Assembly: GCF_000527155.1 (NCBI RefSeq)
Contig: NZ_AZUQ01000001.1
Span: forward strand, 2,924,296-2,988,295
Direction: 5' to 3'
From: Haloglycomyces albus DSM 45210
GTDB taxonomy: Bacteria > Actinomycetota > Actinomycetes > Mycobacteriales > Micromonosporaceae
Length of the DNA stretch: 64,000 nucleotides
Shown: piece after piece, positions 36,218 to 45,026 of the stretch
Numbering within the stretch: the stretch's first letter is position 1
How the letters are laid out: every line of letters begins with the position of its first letter
Program-made: the position numbers and the translations under genes
Notes under the pieces: generated by a model
The model's input: the letters and a program-made list of their open reading frames with translations, nothing else
Told to the model about the DNA's origin: nothing
The model's database searches: none

Positions 36218-36358
36218 TGGTGTTGTCGCGGGCACGATCGTTGATGAAGTCGGTGCCCGGGTAACCCTGCGTCCATGGTGCGGTAACGAGTGCGTCGCGA
36301 TCGAGTCGGTCGGAACGGACGGCGAGGCGCAAAGTAATTAAGAGAGACGAACTTTACA

Positions 36359-37471
36359 GTGAACGAACAAAACAGGCGTGACGACGGCAATCGACGTCAT
36401 CGTGGATACGGTGACGGACGTGGCGGCCGTGACAATGGGGGCGCGTCCAGGCGAGGACAGGGCCGAGGCAAGAACTTCGGCGGTCAGGACCGTGGTGGTC
36501 GAGGCGGTTCCCAGAACCGGCGGAACTTTCGGGACGACCGCGGATTTCGCGGCAAAGACGGCCGCGGGCGTCCCGCCCGCAAGCACGATCGCGGTGGCGA
36601 CAAACGCGGTTTCAACCGTGACAAGTCACGGGGCGACGACGGGTTTAAGGCGGAAGGTCGTCATGACGGCATCCACCGCAACGACCCTGCGGTTCGCTTG
36701 ACCGACAATCAGGGCGCTCCGGATCTCCCCGAAGGGCTCGAATACGGTCTGGAGATGCTCGACGGACGGACCCGGGCGGCTCTGCGCACGTTGAACAAGC
36801 AATTGGCCGAGCTGGTGGGCAACCGAATGATCGCGACGGCGGCATTGCTTCCCTTCGACCCCGAGGCTGCTTTGGAACAGGCCAAATGGGCACGTAAGAA
36901 AGCCAGTCGGGTAGCCGAGGTTCGAGAGGTGGTCGGAGTGGCCGCCTATCATGCCGGTGAATGGTCTCTGGCTCTCAGCGAGTTGAGAGCCGCTCAGCGG
37001 CTCTCGGGCACGCTCGACCTCGTCGCCATGATCGCCGATGCCGAACGGGCCGCCGGACACCCGGAACGGGCGGTCGACTTGCACCGCGAACACGGGAAGA
37101 ACACCAAGATCGACGTGGCCGTCCGCGTCGAACTCCTCATCGTGGCCGCGGGCGCGCGCAGCGATATGGGGCAGAAACGGGCCGCGACGACGATGTTGAA
37201 GGTACCCGCACTGCATTCGGCACGCACGGACGGATGGGTGGCGCGCCTGCGCTTTGCCTATGCGGAGGCCTTGCTGGCCGAAGGGCAGTACGATGACGCC
37301 CGCGCCTGGCTGGAACAGGCGGCCGCAGCGGATGAGAACGGCGAATCCGGAGCGGCCGAACGCCTCTTGGAGCTCGACGGAGTGAATTTCGAGGACGTGG
37401 AACTGGCCGGGGAGAACGCATCAGAACAGGACGACGCCGAGGATACGGATGAGCGGTCCGACCGAAGCTAA
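36359..37471 (+). CDS. RG-rich disordered N-terminus plus TPR-like helical protein
   Basis: 370 residues. The first about 110 are almost entirely Arg, Gly, Asp, Asn and Lys with many RG/RGG steps (RRGQGRGKNFGGQDRGGRGG). That is a low-complexity RNA-binding-like tail. Residues 125-350 are Ala/Leu-rich helical repeats resembling TPRs (VAAYHAGEWSLALSELRAAQ; LRFAYAEALLAEGQYDDARAWLEQA). Homologous TPR proteins sit beside tyrS in other actinobacteria. GTG start with AGAGAG upstream. Its end overlaps the next gene by 23 bases. Function unknown; RNA association is suggested by the tail only. Confidence 0.65.
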   Translation: MNEQNRRDDGNRRHRGYGDGRGGRDNGGASRRGQGRGKNFGGQDRGGRGGSQNRRNFRDDRGFRGKDGRGRPARKHDRGGDKRGFNRDKSRGDDGFKAEGRHDGIHRNDPAVRLTDNQGAPDLPEGLEYGLEMLDGRTRAALRTLNKQLAELVGNRMIATAALLPFDPEAALEQAKWARKKASRVAEVREVVGVAAYHAGEWSLALSELRAAQRLSGTLDLVAMIADAERAAGHPERAVDLHREHGKNTKIDVAVRVELLIVAAGARSDMGQKRAATTMLKVPALHSARTDGWVARLRFAYAEALLAEGQYDDARAWLEQAAAADENGESGAAERLLELDGVNFEDVELAGENASEQDDAEDTDERSDRS

Positions 37472-38510
37472 ACTCAAAAGCACCGATGAGCCCTTGCACC
37501 GACGATACGACGTCGCCCTGTTCGACCTCGACGGCGTGGTGTATTTGCTCGACACTCCGGTTCCTGGGGTCCCGGCGGCGTTGGAAACGGTCACCGACGC
37601 CGGTTGTGAAGCCGTCTTTGTAACTAATAACGCGTCCCGGGCTCCCGAAGAGGTGGCTGGTGCGCTGACGCGGATGGGAATCACGTGTCCGGTGAATCGG
37701 GTGGTGACCTCGGCGCAGGCCGCTGCGGCCGGAATCGCCGCGCACTGTGGCTCCGGGGCGTCGACGTTCGTGGTGGGGTCGAACGCCCTTCGGACGGCCG
37801 TGCAGGCAGCTGGTCTGACCCTGGTCGACGATCCACGTGCGGCCGAGGCGGTTGCCATGGGGTACGTGCCCACCACCAATTGGCGTGATCTGGCCGATAT
37901 CACTCTCGCGGCTCGACACGGGGCTTGGTGGATGGTGGCGAACCTGGACGCCACCCTTCCGACTCCGGACGGCCCGATGCCGGGAATGGGCGCTCTGGCC
38001 CAGGCCGTGGCCACAGCGTTGGGACGTTCTCCCGACGCGGCGGCGGGAAAACCGGAACCGGTCATCTATCGGACGGCCCTGGAACGAGTAGGCGGGGAGC
38101 GGCCCATCATGGTCGGCGACCGGCCCGATTCGGATATTCGCGGTGCGAACGCTCTTGGATTGGACACGCTGCTGGTGTTCTCCGGTGTGGCTGGTCCGCT
38201 CGACGCGGTAACGCTTCCACCCGACGACCGACCGGATTATCTTGGATGGACGGCCGAAGATCTGATTCAACCGCAGCCTACGGTGACGGTGTCCGAACCG
38301 GGAGCGGCGGGATGTGGGTCGTGGCGTGTCCACACGGAATCGGGACGATTCGTATTGCGGGGGCAGGGAGACGTTTTGTCAGCATGGCGTGCGGTATGCG
38401 CGGCTGCCTGGTCGGCTGCGGACGCCGGGGTCACACGTCTCGATCCCCGGTCTCCTCCTGAGATCCTCGCCGACGGTGAAGCGGCACAAACGGTATTGAA
38501 GACCGCGTGA
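37449..38510 (+). CDS. NagD-like HAD hydrolase (HAD-IIA) with C-terminal extension
   Basis: 353 residues. HAD motif I DLDGVVYLLDTPVPG, motif II VFVTNNASR, motif III lysine region AAGKPEPVIYRTAL, and motif IV MVGDRPDSDIRGANALG. Such proteins dephosphorylate phosphoglycolate, nucleotides or glycerol 3-phosphate. The last about 90 residues (CGSWRVHTESGRFVLRG onward) form an extra domain seen in actinobacterial members. Coupled to the previous gene by a 23-base overlap. Confidence 0.85.
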   Translation: MSGPTEAKLKSTDEPLHRRYDVALFDLDGVVYLLDTPVPGVPAALETVTDAGCEAVFVTNNASRAPEEVAGALTRMGITCPVNRVVTSAQAAAAGIAAHCGSGASTFVVGSNALRTAVQAAGLTLVDDPRAAEAVAMGYVPTTNWRDLADITLAARHGAWWMVANLDATLPTPDGPMPGMGALAQAVATALGRSPDAAAGKPEPVIYRTALERVGGERPIMVGDRPDSDIRGANALGLDTLLVFSGVAGPLDAVTLPPDDRPDYLGWTAEDLIQPQPTVTVSEPGAAGCGSWRVHTESGRFVLRGQGDVLSAWRAVCAAAWSAADAGVTRLDPRSPPEILADGEAAQTVLKTA

Positions 38511-38613
38511 CACGAACCGGGCGGCCGAGAACGGGCGATGTCGACAACTTGATCTGACTCGCCTGTTCTCAGCCGCCCGACAAGACCCGCTCGGTGACAC
38601 GTAGAGCAGGACG

Positions 38614-38952
38614 TTAGAGGGCGCTGCCCAGCTTCATCATGTCCATCATGTTGGCTTTGACCTTCACCTGGCCGGACGTGAACGCCTTTTTGAAGTCGAG
38701 CTCACCGTCGACAAGCGCCTGGAGGTCGTCGGAGGAGACGATCATGCGAATTTGGGCATCGTCGTTGTCGCCTTCGGCAATGTCGACGAGCTTGCCCTTG
38801 TCGAAACGTCCGTTGAACGACACGTCGAGGTCGGTGACGTCGCAGGCAAGCGTGCGATCGAAACCGGATAGCTTTTTGGCGGTCTTGGGTTTGGAGGCCA
38901 GCAATTCGCCGAATTTCTCCAAAGCGTCGTGGCACTCGGCGGCAGTGGTCAT
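38614..38952 (-). CDS. SCP2 sterol-binding domain protein
   Basis: 112 residues from the ATG at 38952 (AAAGGAG five bases upstream); an in-frame upstream start at 38991 is unlikely. Single SCP2 fold: beta-rich segments (DVTDLDVSFNGRFDKGKLVDI; QIRMIVSSDDLQALVDGELDFKKAFTSGQVKVKANM) and a hydrophobic C-terminal helix. Such small proteins bind lipids or acyl chains; the ligand is unknown. Divergent from the coiled-coil gene. Confidence 0.82.
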   Translation of the reverse strand: MTTAAECHDALEKFGELLASKPKTAKKLSGFDRTLACDVTDLDVSFNGRFDKGKLVDIAEGDNDDAQIRMIVSSDDLQALVDGELDFKKAFTSGQVKVKANMMDMMKLGSAL

Positions 38953-39214
38953 GGGTGCTCCTTTGCGGTTGACTGTACTTCTGTTCCTCACAGGCGTCCC
39001 GATAACACGATGGCGACGCCGGTGGTGACCTTCACATGGATCTCATGGTATCCCGGCTCTATGTTACTCGCCAGTATAGATACTTTGTGCGAGGCCCCGG
39101 TCGGTACCGTTGAGGTGCGGGGGTGTGCTCGATTAAGGCACAATGGGTTATCCGCATCCCCAGTGCGAAACCGACACCGGGGTCTGAGTTCCGACAGAGA
39201 GGTGGAATCCGGTA

Positions 39215-39589
39215 ATGATGACTCATACGGTACAGGCGTATATGGAATCCGCGGCGGGTACGGCCGCGGCAGCGATGCGACGGGTGAAGAATGCGAGCGA
39301 TCGCTGGATGGAAACCAACCCCCGTTGGCAGGAGGCGCGTACTTGGGTGCGCGACGGCGTTGACGGTGTGGCCGGAAAGTTCGGCTATCATCGCGACCCG
39401 GACCAGACCGAACCCGAGTCCCGCGACGACCTCGACGATCAAGTGCGCCAAACTCAGGCGCAGACCAATCGCATGGATGCCAAACTTAAACGGGCCCAGG
39501 ACGACATAGCCTCCCTGCGTCGCAGGGTCCTCCAACTGGAGGCCAAGGCGGCATTGGCAAAGGACGACGATGAGAAGGATCGGCGATGA
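39215..39589 (+). CDS. Small coiled-coil protein, function unknown
   Basis: 124 residues. An N-terminal helical stretch is rich in Ala (MESAAGTAAAAMRRVKNASDRW). The C-terminal half is a charged coiled coil (QTNRMDAKLKRAQDDIASLRRR, then LQLEAKAALA). No membrane segment and no family recognised. Its stop overlaps the start of a 53-aa gene (ATGA), and that gene in turn overlaps tlyA. A conserved small-gene string before tlyA is likely. Confidence 0.6.
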   Translation: MMTHTVQAYMESAAGTAAAAMRRVKNASDRWMETNPRWQEARTWVRDGVDGVAGKFGYHRDPDQTEPESRDDLDDQVRQTQAQTNRMDAKLKRAQDDIASLRRRVLQLEAKAALAKDDDEKDRR

Positions 39590-39747
39590 CCGAGCAGATA
39601 CGGCACAGTGATATTGACGATGATCTGAGTTCCGTTCTCTCCAGCCTGGAGTCGTTGCAAGAGATTCCGGTGACCGAACACGTCGCGGTATTCGACACGG
39701 TGCAACGTCAACTGTCGGATCTCCTTGCGGACGTTGACGATGCCTGA
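39586..39747 (+). CDS. 53-aa conserved-looking small protein upstream of tlyA
   Basis: A short frame from ATG 39586 to TGA 39745-39747, reading MTEQIRHSDIDDDLSS at the start and DTVQRQLSDLLADVDD near the end. The start overlaps the previous stop and the end overlaps the tlyA ATG by eight bases, an operon pattern that strongly supports translation. The product is acidic and amphipathic. Small proteins of this kind are common before tlyA in actinobacteria. Function unknown. Confidence 0.65.
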   Translation: MTEQIRHSDIDDDLSSVLSSLESLQEIPVTEHVAVFDTVQRQLSDLLADVDDA

Positions 39748-40519
39748 CATTCGCTTGGATGTGGCCCTGGTGAACATGGGGTTGGCGCCTTCCCGAACGC
39801 AGGCGCACAACTTGATCAAGCAGGGTGTCGTCATGGTCAATAAGACGCCGGTCACCAAACCGTCGCGTTCCATCACGGATACGGACGTCATCGAACGAGA
39901 AGGGCCGACGCCGTATGCGTCCCGGGGCGCGGGGAAGCTGCAACCCGTACTGGCGCAGGCGGGTATTGATCCGGACGGCAAAGTATGTCTTGACGCGGGA
40001 GCCTCCACCGGTGGCTTTACCGATGTCCTGCTGCGGGCCGGAGCTCTCCGTGTGGTGGCGGTCGACATTGGCCAGGCTCAGTTGCGCGCGGAAATGGCGG
40101 ACGACGACCGAGTGACCGTCCACGATCACACGAACGTGAGATTCATTTCGGACGGTGATATAGGTGGAAAGGTCGACCTTACTGTGGCCGATCTGTCCTT
40201 CATCTCGTTGACGAAGGTGCTGGAGGCCCTGGCCTCGTGTACGCACCTACACGGTTCGCTGTTGCCGATGATCAAACCGCAGTTTGAAGTGGGAAAAGAA
40301 CGGATTGGTGCTAGCGGTGTGGTGACCGATCCCGACTTGCGGTACGCGGCTGTCATGGACGTCGTGGAGGCCGGGAAGGCTGTGGGGTGGAATACCCAAT
40401 GGGTGGCTGCGAGTCCCCTGCCGGGTCCGTCGGGCAATGTAGAGTTTTTCGCGCACATGAAGTACGGTCAACCCGATCTGGAGCCTGAGGCGATTCGGGC
40501 GATAGTGGACGCAGCCTAA
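39740..40519 (+). CDS. tlyA: rRNA (cytidine-2'-O)-methyltransferase TlyA
   Basis: 259 residues from the ATG at 39740. N-terminal S4 RNA-binding domain (RLDVALVNMGLAPSRTQAHNLIKQGVV), then an FtsJ-type SAM domain with CLDAGASTGGFTDVLLRAGA, DLSFISL and PMIKPQFEVG. It 2'-O-methylates 16S and 23S rRNA and determines capreomycin/viomycin sensitivity in mycobacteria. It overlaps the small gene upstream and precedes nadK by ten bases. Confidence 0.95.
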   Translation: MPDIRLDVALVNMGLAPSRTQAHNLIKQGVVMVNKTPVTKPSRSITDTDVIEREGPTPYASRGAGKLQPVLAQAGIDPDGKVCLDAGASTGGFTDVLLRAGALRVVAVDIGQAQLRAEMADDDRVTVHDHTNVRFISDGDIGGKVDLTVADLSFISLTKVLEALASCTHLHGSLLPMIKPQFEVGKERIGASGVVTDPDLRYAAVMDVVEAGKAVGWNTQWVAASPLPGPSGNVEFFAHMKYGQPDLEPEAIRAIVDAA

Positions 40520-40529
40520 GGAGCGAGCG

Positions 40530-41429
40530 GTGTCTGAATTGAATGCTGCACCCCAACGAGTTCTCGTCACGACACACCCGTTTCGGGAGGACGTGGGCGA
40601 ACTTGCCGAATCGATAGCACATACCTTGCGGGCCAACAAGGTAGCCGTACGCATCGTCCCGGGAACCATGGCCAATCTGTGCGATCCCGGCATCATTGAA
40701 GTGTCGGATTCACACTCGACAGGCAAGGCCGACATGGTCATTGCTCTGGGCGGTGACGGTACCGTTCTGCGTTCGGCCTCTTTGTCAGGCGAAGCGGGTC
40801 TACCACTGTTGGGCATCAATTTGGGAAAGGTCGGTTTTCTCGCGGAGGCCGAGACCGGGGAACTGCCCACCGTCTTGGATCGGCTGTTGCGGGGCGACTT
40901 TGCCGTGGAGGAACGGACGACGTTGAGCGTTCATGCCCGTGACGGCAAAGGCGGTGTATGGACCTCGTGGGCGTTCAATGACATCGCAGTGGAGAAGGCT
41001 GAACCCGCGCGCATGTTGGAAGTGTATGTGGAGGTGGACGGGACTCGCGTTTCTCGCTACGGGTGCGACGGCGTCTTGTGTTCGACTCCGACCGGCTCCA
41101 CCGCTCACGCCATGTCGGCCGGTGGTCCTGTCATGTGGCCCAACGTCGACGCCCTACTATTGGTCCCGGTCAATGCGCACGCCCTGTTCACCAAACCGCT
41201 CGTCACCCATCCGAGTGCCAAGATCACCATTGGGGTGGAATCGTCCCTGACTCCAGCGGCGCTTATTGCCGACGGGAAGCCGATGGCGACGCTACCGGCC
41301 GGGTCAACAGTGGATATTACGAGTAGCGATCGCCCGGTTCACTTGGTGCGTATGTCCAACCGTTCGTATCCGCAACGTCTGGTGTCCAAATTGGCGATTC
41401 CGGTCGAGGGTTGGCGCAATAATCGTTGA
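40530..41429 (+). CDS. nadK: NAD kinase
   Basis: 299 residues. ATP/NAD motif ALGGDGTVLRSA, the NE/D-type region, and the second motif YGCDGVLCSTPTGSTAHAMSAGGP are diagnostic. It makes NADP+ from NAD+. GTG start with AAGGAGCG about seven bases upstream, in the same operon as tlyA. In many actinobacteria recN follows; here the next gene is a convergent oxidoreductase instead. Confidence 0.96.
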   Translation: MSELNAAPQRVLVTTHPFREDVGELAESIAHTLRANKVAVRIVPGTMANLCDPGIIEVSDSHSTGKADMVIALGGDGTVLRSASLSGEAGLPLLGINLGKVGFLAEAETGELPTVLDRLLRGDFAVEERTTLSVHARDGKGGVWTSWAFNDIAVEKAEPARMLEVYVEVDGTRVSRYGCDGVLCSTPTGSTAHAMSAGGPVMWPNVDALLLVPVNAHALFTKPLVTHPSAKITIGVESSLTPAALIADGKPMATLPAGSTVDITSSDRPVHLVRMSNRSYPQRLVSKLAIPVEGWRNNR

Positions 41430-41482
41430 GGCGTCGATTCCCGTTGCGACGTTGAATTGCCGCACCGAACGGTCAGCGGTTC

Positions 41483-42457
41483 TTAATGGTTTTCGGGGTA
41501 GCCGACCTGCGGTAGGGATATATCGTCCAGGGCCAAGCGAATTTCAGGTGGCAGGAAGAGTTGGTCGCTGCCGAGGGAGGCTTTGAGCTGTCCGGCGTTG
41601 CGCGCCCCCACGATGGCTGAGGACACTCCCGGTTGGTCGCGCACCCAGGCAAGGGCGACCTCCAGCGGACTGACTCCCAGGCCGTCGGCCGCGGTGGATA
41701 CGGCCTCGACGATGGCGGCGCTTCGTTCGTCGAGGTAGGTTTTGACAAAGCGACTCCACGAGGCGGAATTGATGCGGGAGTCGGCGGGACGGCCGTAGCG
41801 GTATTTTCCCGTGAGGACCCCACGACCGAGAGGCGACCAAGCCAGCAGTCCGAGCTCCATCGCCAATGCTGCGGGCAGGACCTCGCGTTCCACCCCGCGT
41901 TCAAGGAGAGAGTACTCCACTTCGGTGGCCACGATCGGCGCTCGACCGGGCCAGGCGGACTGCCAGGTAGCGGCTCGGGCGGTTTGCCATCCGGTGTGAT
42001 TGGACAGACCGACGTAGCGAGCTCGGCCGCTTCGCCACGCGGTGTCCAGGGCCGCCATGGTCTCTTCCAACGGGGTATCCGGGTCGTAGACGTGCAGGAG
42101 CCAGACGTCGACGTAGTCGGTTTGGAGCCGTTTGAGCGAGTCGTCCAGTGCACGAAGTAGCCAGGTGCGCGAGGTGTCGCGATTACGATTGGTGCTGTCG
42201 GTGCGCACCCCGGCCTTGGTGACGATGTGCAGCTGTGAGCGGTCTACCACGGATTTGGTGAGTTGCCCGAGGACGGACTCGGCCGTTCCCCCTCCGAAGA
42301 CGTCGGCGGTGTCGACGAGTGTTCCGCCCGCTTCCAGGAAGGTGATGAGTTGTCCGGCGGCGTCTTCCATACCCACTTCATCGGTCGTCCACGTCATGGT
42401 GCCCAAGCCCATACAGGAGACTTCCAAACCACTGCGGCCCAAAGGTCTACGTTCCAT
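41483..42457 (-). CDS. Aldo/keto reductase
   Basis: 324 residues. RPLGRSGLEVSCMGLGTMTW is the family N-terminus. DTADVFGGGTAESVLGQ carries the catalytic Asp, although the usual DTAxxYG tyrosine is Phe here (DVFGG). The lysine region TKAGV and the cofactor region AIVGARNAGQLKAS are present. NADPH-dependent; substrate unknown. The loss of the catalytic Tyr could lower or alter activity. Confidence 0.85.
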   Translation of the reverse strand: MERRPLGRSGLEVSCMGLGTMTWTTDEVGMEDAAGQLITFLEAGGTLVDTADVFGGGTAESVLGQLTKSVVDRSQLHIVTKAGVRTDSTNRNRDTSRTWLLRALDDSLKRLQTDYVDVWLLHVYDPDTPLEETMAALDTAWRSGRARYVGLSNHTGWQTARAATWQSAWPGRAPIVATEVEYSLLERGVEREVLPAALAMELGLLAWSPLGRGVLTGKYRYGRPADSRINSASWSRFVKTYLDERSAAIVEAVSTAADGLGVSPLEVALAWVRDQPGVSSAIVGARNAGQLKASLGSDQLFLPPEIRLALDDISLPQVGYPENH

Positions 42458-42629
42458 AGACCTAAAAGTACCCGTAGGGTCGGGGAAGTTCCAGTCCGCG
42501 GGCGTTCCGTTGGTCGTCGGTCATGAGATGTGTGGCGCACCGGTTTCAGTGTGGCCGCGTCCATCGCATTGAGGCGGATAGACTGTGCAGTCAATTGAGC
42601 TTCCCATCGATATCTGTGAGGAAAGAACA

Positions 42630-43448
42630 TTGGAGATCTGGCAGGCGGTCGTGCTGGGGATCGTTGAGGGTATTACCGAGTTTCTCCCGATTTCTTCGAC
42701 CGGTCACCTGGTCGTGACGGCGGACTTTATCGGCTTGGATCCGTCCGACCGGGCGTTCATCGCCTTCAACGCCCTCATTCAGGGGGCGGCGATCCTTGCC
42801 ATTTTGGTGTATTTCTTCCAAGACATCCTGCGTATTTCAGTCGGCTGGTGCAAAGGCGTGTTTCAACCTCAGCACCGGGGAATGGACTACCGGTTCGGAT
42901 GGTATGTGATCGTGGGAACGATTCCCATCGTCATCGCGGGCCTCATATTGTCCGACTACATCGACAAGGTCATGAACATTTGGATCGTGGCCGTGGGCAT
43001 GATCGGGTTTTCATTCGTCATGTGGTGGGGTGAACGTGTCGCCACTCATCAGCGTACCGAATCGCACGTCTCGATGAAGGACGCGGTTTTTGTGGGACTG
43101 ATGCAGGTGCTCGCTTTGTTTCCCGGCGTTTCTCGGTCGGCGGCAACGATGACCGGAGGTCTGCTCCGAGATCTTGATCGTGTCGCGGCTACCCGGCTGG
43201 CGTTCTTTCTGGGGATTCCCGCACTAGTGGGCGCGGGAATTTTGGAGGCCGATGAGGCGTTTGGAGCATCGGTGCCGCTGGTTTCCCTACTCGTCGGTGC
43301 CTTGGTATCGGGCGTGGTGGCTTACGCTTCGGTGGCTTGGCTGATGAAGTTCGTATCGAAGCACACATTCATGCCGTTCGTATACTACCGCCTGGGATTT
43401 GGGGCGTTTTTGCTGGTTATTGCCGCTACTGGTGCGGTATCCGGCTAA
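42630..43448 (+). CDS. uppP: Undecaprenyl-diphosphatase
   Basis: 272 residues from a TTG at 42630 preceded by GAGGAAAG; an upstream in-frame ATG at 42585 would add a polar tail not found in the family. Catalytic motif EGITEFLPISSTGHLV and the second motif FPGVSRSAATMTGGLLRD, with about eight membrane helices. It recycles undecaprenyl pyrophosphate for wall synthesis and gives bacitracin resistance. Confidence 0.95.
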   Translation: MEIWQAVVLGIVEGITEFLPISSTGHLVVTADFIGLDPSDRAFIAFNALIQGAAILAILVYFFQDILRISVGWCKGVFQPQHRGMDYRFGWYVIVGTIPIVIAGLILSDYIDKVMNIWIVAVGMIGFSFVMWWGERVATHQRTESHVSMKDAVFVGLMQVLALFPGVSRSAATMTGGLLRDLDRVAATRLAFFLGIPALVGAGILEADEAFGASVPLVSLLVGALVSGVVAYASVAWLMKFVSKHTFMPFVYYRLGFGAFLLVIAATGAVSG

Positions 43449-43560
43449 GCGGACGTCCCGTGGCCGACGAACCGACGGGAGTTGCGCCGAACTCGCTCGG
43501 TACCACGGTGAATCAGTTGAACAGTGATGATAGCGCGACAGCTAGAAAATAGGATCGTTT

Positions 43561-44796
43561 ATGGACTCGTGGAACGCACCTGAAATCGCCTCCTTGCCCG
43601 GCAAAGGCGAGCCGCTTCGGCTTTTCGACACCTCCAGCCAGGAAGTCATCAATCCTCTACGCCCTGAGGCGACCGAGGCAACCCTGTATGTGTGTGGTAT
43701 CACTCCGTATGATGCGACTCATCTGGGGCACGCCGCCACGATGATCACATTTGACCTGGTCGCTCGCTATTGGCGTGACCAGGGAATCAGGGTGCGATAC
43801 GCGCAGAACGTCACCGACGTGGACGAACCGCTCTTCGAGCGTGCGGAACGTGACGGGGAGGACTGGCGTGTCCTCGGCCTGCGAGAGACGGCGCTGTACC
43901 GCGAGGACATGGCAGCGCTCGGTATCGTGCCCCCCGATCATTTCGTCGGAGCGATTGAAACGATTCCTGAAATAGGCGAGGCGGTGGCGCGCCTCTTGGA
44001 AACCGGGCATGCGTACCGGCATGAATCAGGTGACGTCTACTATTCCGTGGATTCCGAAGCCGATTTCGGCGCCGAATCGAATTACGATCACTCCACGATG
44101 GTGAAGTTCTTCGGCGAACGCGGCGGTGACCCCGACCGTGAGGGTAAGCGAAACATTCTGGACCCGATCCTCTGGAATGCCCCGAAAGAGGGAGAGCCGC
44201 AATGGGAGTCACCGGTTGGACCGGGCCGTCCCGGCTGGCACATCGAATGCAGCTTGATAGCCATGGGCTACCTGTCCGATTCCATTGATCTACAAGGCGG
44301 TGGGACGGACCTGATCTTTCCCCACCACGAAATGTCGGCGTCGCATGCGCAGTCTCTGAGTGGGGAACGGCCTTTCGCACGAGCCTACGTTCACACCGGA
44401 ATGATCGGACTGGACGGCGAAAAGATGTCGAAAAGTCTGGGAAACCTGGTGTTTGTATCACGACTACGAGCGGACGGAGTCGACCCCAACGCGGTACGCC
44501 TCGGGCTGCTGACCGGTCACTATCGCAGCGACCGGCAGTGGAGCGATCAAGTCCTGGCCGAAGCCAAGCAGCGGTTGGCACGCTGGAGTGCGGCGGTGCG
44601 ACGCGATACCGCTCTACCCGCCGGAGAGATGTTGTGCCGTGTCCGGCAGCATCTTGCCGACGACCTGGATACTCCACGGGCCCTGGCTGCGGTCGATGCA
44701 TGGGTGGAAGAGGTCGAACGTGACGGCGGTACTGATCCGTCCGCTCCGATTCTGGCACGTGACACCATTGCCGCCCTTCTTGGTATCGAACTCTAG
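43561..44796 (+). CDS. mshC: Cysteine:glucosaminyl-inositol ligase (mycothiol synthesis)
   Basis: 411 residues, CysRS-like. Zinc/HIGH region [16 protein letters not shown], second metal ligand region [21 protein letters not shown], and KMSKSLGN. The shorter C-terminus without the tRNA-binding domain and the MshC-type N-terminus ([20 protein letters not shown]) separate it from CysRS. It ligates Cys to GlcN-inositol with ATP. It marks the organism as a mycothiol-producing actinobacterium. Two hairpins follow. Confidence 0.95.
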   Translation: MDSWNAPEIASLPGKGEPLRLFDTSSQEVINPLRPEATEATLYVCGITPYDATHLGHAATMITFDLVARYWRDQGIRVRYAQNVTDVDEPLFERAERDGEDWRVLGLRETALYREDMAALGIVPPDHFVGAIETIPEIGEAVARLLETGHAYRHESGDVYYSVDSEADFGAESNYDHSTMVKFFGERGGDPDREGKRNILDPILWNAPKEGEPQWESPVGPGRPGWHIECSLIAMGYLSDSIDLQGGGTDLIFPHHEMSASHAQSLSGERPFARAYVHTGMIGLDGEKMSKSLGNLVFVSRLRADGVDPNAVRLGLLTGHYRSDRQWSDQVLAEAKQRLARWSAAVRRDTALPAGEMLCRVRQHLADDLDTPRALAAVDAWVEEVERDGGTDPSAPILARDTIAALLGIEL

Positions 44797-44853
44797 TTCC
44801 TGCGGTAGGATTCTGACTCGCGAACGTTCAAGAATTGAAACCGGTCTGGTCGG

Positions 44854-44902
44854 CCGACGATCGTTCGGCTCACGACAGACGATCGGGCCGAACGATCGTC
44901 GG
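44854..44902 (+). terminator. 16-bp inverted repeat after mshC
   Basis: Perfect arms CCGACGATCGTTCGGC (44854-44869) and GCCGAACGATCGTCGG (44887-44902) with a 17-base loop. It is the longest perfect stem in the window. It may terminate mshC or act as a protein site; no T-run follows. Confidence 0.6.
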
Positions 44903-44923
44903 ACAGGCGATGAGACGGGATTC

Positions 44924-44953
44924 GGAGCGGGGCCACGGTGACGACCCCGCTCC
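44924..44953 (+). terminator. Second hairpin before hypX
   Basis: Arms GGAGCGGGG (44924-44932) and CCCCGCTCC (44945-44953), 9 bp, 12-base loop, followed by TCTTGT. Together with the preceding 16-bp stem it insulates hypX from mshC. Confidence 0.6.
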
Positions 44954-45000
44954 TCTTGTCTAACGAGTCGGCTTCTGTATACGCTTAAACAAGCGTCGCC

Positions 45001-45022
45001 GACTCCTGACAATCGAGGAGTC
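45001..45022 (+). promoter_or_regulatory. Hairpin hiding the hypX Shine-Dalgarno
   Basis: GACTCCT (45001-45007) can pair perfectly with AGGAGTC (45016-45022) over an 8-base loop. The right arm contains the GAGGAG ribosome site of hypX, six bases before its TTG start. Translation could be limited by this fold. Confidence 0.5.
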
Positions 45023-45026
45023 AGCA

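Noticed and set aside
37137..38333. 398-codon antisense frame over the TPR-like and HAD genes
   Set aside because: Arg/Pro/Ser-rich shadow of high-GC genes with no recognisable fold.
39059..40246. 395-codon antisense frame over the coiled-coil gene and tlyA
   Set aside because: Composition typical of antisense shadows; tlyA is unambiguous.
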